Positions 61,443 through 64,000 of a stretch of 64,000 bases of DNA are shown in pieces. This DNA is from Certhia americana (lineage: Eukaryota > Chordata > Aves > Passeriformes > Certhiidae), in assembly GCA_018697195.1 (NCBI GenBank), contig JAGMWU010000040.1, positions 310,001 to 374,000 of the forward strand. Direction: 5' to 3'. The position numbers and the translations under genes were made by a program. Within the stretch, counting starts at the first letter, position 1, and the number at the start of each line of letters is the position of its first letter. The notes below the pieces were generated by a model. The model searched no databases. It saw only the letters and a program-made list of their open reading frames with translations, and was not told the DNA's origin.

Positions 61443-61520
61443 TGAATTCCCAGTTGGGGTTTAAATCCATGGCTGTAAGCTCAGAAGCATCTGTTCTAAT
61501 GATTAAACCATTTGCTCTGT
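61443..61520 (-). mobile_element. possible ancient tRNA-derived SINE (MIR-like head)
   Basis: The minus strand reads TGGTTTAATCATTAGAAC, similar to the tRNA-derived A-box region of CORE/MIR SINEs (TGGT-TAG-GGTTAGAGC). About 40 bp on it reads GGATTTAAACCCCAACTGGG, similar to a B-box followed by CCCAGCT. The match is weak, and no CORE domain or tail was confirmed. Confidence 0.35.
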
Positions 61521-62969
61521 ATATATCTGATACTAGCTCCATCAGCTAAACTAATGATAACTTAACTGCAGCTCTTTCACCGTAGGCAGAAAGTAAAGCA
61601 TCTAAGAAAAAATCTTGTACTGAAAAAGTCTTCATAGCTATATATTTTTGTCATTGTGCTCTTTGAACTATTGCTGAAACAAAAGCAGGTCTGCAGTGCT
61701 TAGAACTGTTTCCTTTCCTCTGTCAGAAACAAAGGTCACCTACCAAAATGATGGAGGCTCATACTGAGCATTGAAGCCTTTCCGGAGCTCGTGTATGCTT
61801 ACCACTGATGTGTGTAGTTTCATTGACAAAATAATAACCTTAAATACAAATATTCAGGGGATTTGTGGAGGTGGAAGAAATGTCAGTAGGAGGCTAGAGG
61901 ACTTCTGTGTGAGTGAGAGGAAAGAGAGCTTTCAATAAGCAATTGACATCAGATTTTTATGATTCCAACCTCACCAAGAAACACTTCAGAAACCAAAATA
62001 AATTAACATTTATAACTCTATGAAATGAAAGCAACACTTCTTATCTGTCTGAAGGCCAAATCTAGATCTTGTCCTCCCATCTGTCTCTTTCCTCTAGTTA
62101 TTATAATATATTTAGCATTCTTTTAAAAATGAAGCTATTTAAAATAAGATTATATATAGAAGATTATATTTAAGACAATTGCCTATATATAATGTCCCAT
62201 CTGTCTTGGAGATTTATGTAATTCACTTAAGATATGTTTACAGGCACTTATTATGCCAAGTGGGATTGGTTAGTTCAGTCTACATTCAAGCATCTATTTC
62301 TTATTTTTCACCACAGATGCTTTTTTGGAGAGTTTTGGGTCACTGCCTCACTCTGATATATTGTTTTCAAAATAGAGCTACTGAAATAAGGCATTGTTGC
62401 AAAAAGAAAAATGCAGTTTGGAATACTGCATTAACAGAGAGTAATTTGTCCTCAGAATGTGATTTAATTTATGCCAATACCTTTTTTTCATTTAAGTAGT
62501 GAACTGTTACATGAAGAAGGGAAAACAAGCATTAAATACTTTCCAAGCATGTCCTTCTGTGATGTTGCATGAAGGAGAGAAGGAGAGGAGTTATATTATT
62601 ATGGACCGACTGTATTTGGTTTGGGTACATACCATTAAAAGAGACCTGAGAATCAGAACTGAGTATATTAAGATGACTGCCTTCTGTGTCTTCATTGAGA
62701 ATGGGCCATTATTGTCTGGGATTTAACTAAGCAATGTGCATCTTTTCTTATCTTTATTTCAAAAATTAAGTGAAAATAGAAGTTCATCAGAAGGGCTGAG
62801 GGAAGGAAAGGCTCACGGAGAATGACAAAGTGGAAGAGGGAAGGACATCCAGTAGACAAGGAAAATGTGGCAGAGAAATGTAAGGCGGGTGATAGGAAGA
62901 GAACAGAAAAGCAGGAAAGATGCTTCCACAGCTCTGTTTTTTAAGTGAAAATTGTCATGTGGTTAGTAA

Positions 62970-63692
62970 GTGGAACTGACTGCAAAATCTGGTAGGGTCA
63001 GAGACAGAGGGAGAAGCAGGCTTAGAGAAAAGCTAGCACATGAAGCATTTTGTCCAGTTCAGTCATTACCTCAGGTTCAGTGTCCCAAATTGGGAGACCT
63101 AAGGCAATTCCAAGTTAGACCTTTGCAGCACTCCAGCAAGCTGAGAAAAAGGAAACTGGTGGGGATGATATTTAGAAGAAGTGAGAAAGATGTGATAGAG
63201 TGTAGCATTCCAGACAACAATATGAGGCAGGAAAGAGTGTTAATTTGCTTCCATGACAATCATATGATTTGCTTGCATATCCAGCAGAAGAAAGATTTTT
63301 TTTTTTCCTTCTCTCCTCTCTCAATTTCCCCCCCTCCATTCAGTCATCTGTTCTGCAGTGCACTGTTCTCTTCAGTTAGGAATGACCCACCAGCTATTGC
63401 CAATTCCAGCTTTCTGGGAGATGCTCTTGCATTGGGCAGCTGTCTTCCAAAAGACAGTGGCGTCACCTTCCTAAAAACCTCTTACTTTGCTATTCTCAAG
63501 GCTGCAGGCTTGAGTTTGTCCCAGAAAGCAATCATGCAGTTGTCACTCAGTGTGCTATTGCCATATGCTAACTTGATGGAAGCTGTCTCCAAAGCAAAAG
63601 GGATTGTCCACTCTCCCAGTCCGTGGCTGTGTGGGTGCATATGTGCAGCCATGCAGGGGGTGTCTGTGTGTGTACAAGGCAAGCAGAATTAG
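62970..63692 (+). other. 240-codon open frame of unknown meaning, probably chance
   Basis: This is the longest ATG-to-stop frame in the window, giving 240 residues. It has a basic N-terminal part (residues about 6-21 and 58-71 rich in Arg and Lys), and a Phe/Ser/Pro-rich middle (about 108-135) encoded by a T-run followed by pyrimidine-rich DNA. The C-terminal half has small and hydrophobic residues. No family is recognised. The low-complexity middle, the absence of a credible promoter or splice context, and the AT-rich noncoding surroundings argue for a chance frame. Two minus-strand frames overlap its right end. Confidence 0.15.
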
Positions 63693-64000
63693 CATGAAAT
63701 GATTCAGGCAGCAAACAACAGGGAGAGTTTGTTGGTCACATACGCTGTGTGAAACCTGGCAGCATTTAATATTTTCATTTTTACTTACAGAGGATCTGAT
63801 GCCACATAGGTGATAAAAAACATCCATACAAACAAAAAAACGCCACAAATAAAATAAGAATTCTTGTGTGCGCTATTGGGGTCAGCCTAATAATTTCATA
63901 TGTCATATTTGTGTAAGTGGAAATACTGGTTTATTCACATCTAATCATTCTCATTTTCAGCAGCTGGGATGAGCTACATCTGGAGGCAGAAACATAATAA

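Larger units (their letters stand above)
58327..64000. other. unique noncoding DNA, no certain gene
   Basis: Contains pyrimidine-rich tracts (59471-59545, 63294-63345) and the regulatory-like segments and open frame listed separately. No recognised LINE or LTR. Confidence 0.5.

Noticed and set aside
1..64000. tRNA genes, known microRNA hairpins, CRISPR arrays or prokaryote-type operons
   Set aside because: No cloverleaf with intact A and B boxes, no familiar mature microRNA sequence, no regularly spaced repeats and no dense coding were seen; the window is vertebrate noncoding DNA.

Overview
The window looks like noncoding bird DNA, either intergenic or inside a very large intron. It is AT-rich, and I see no protein-coding gene, tRNA, rRNA or CRISPR array. 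The bird assignment rests on the interspersed repeats: several copies of the chicken-repeat-1 (CR1) LINE ending in its usual 3' tail, and solo LTRs of avian endogenous retroviruses. The LTR pair at 18.6 and 47.6 kb resembles LTRs I associate with songbirds or other Neoaves, but that finer placement is from memory and uncertain. The open frames here are short, often overlap on both strands or fall inside repeats, and show no recognisable domain apart from degraded CR1 reverse-transcriptase and endonuclease pieces.

Layout. 0-6.1 kb is repeat-rich: a near-complete minus-strand LTR (703-1280), a minus-strand CR1 (1618-2125), a CR1 3' end (4899-5174) abutting another LTR fragment (5176-5375), and a CR1 with a reverse-transcriptase remnant (5835-6105). 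6.1-10.9 kb is mostly unique AT-rich DNA. 10975-11915 is an abrupt GC- and CpG-rich island holding a 45-bp minisatellite. 12-18.6 kb is unique and includes a regulatory-element candidate at 15.4-16.1 kb. An intact-looking solo LTR lies at 18644-19427. 19.4-39 kb is mostly unique DNA with one CR1 piece (24055-24230), poly-T and A-rich tracts, and several segments that read like conserved noncoding elements (22.3-22.7, 29.4-29.7, 34.2-34.7, 35.4-36.0 kb). A long (ATCC)n microsatellite lies at 38997-39105. 39-47.6 kb is unique DNA with poly-T tracts and a G-quadruplex-prone C-tract. A second copy of the solo LTR lies at 47592-48289. Further CR1 copies follow at 50.4 and 52.4-53.4 kb, the latter with its middle missing. 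At 57.8-58.3 kb an old LTR carries a nested CR1 3' end. The last 5.5 kb is largely unique, with regulatory-looking segments at 60.3-60.9 and 61.4 kb and a possible ancient tRNA-derived SINE.

No genes work together here. What can be read is transposon history plus some low-confidence candidate regulatory DNA. Conservation cannot be judged from a single sequence, so every regulatory call is an inference. I found no convincing previously undescribed biological system. The most notable items are the same-orientation LTR pair, the internally deleted CR1 with both ends kept, the nested CR1, and the isolated GC island with its minisatellite.
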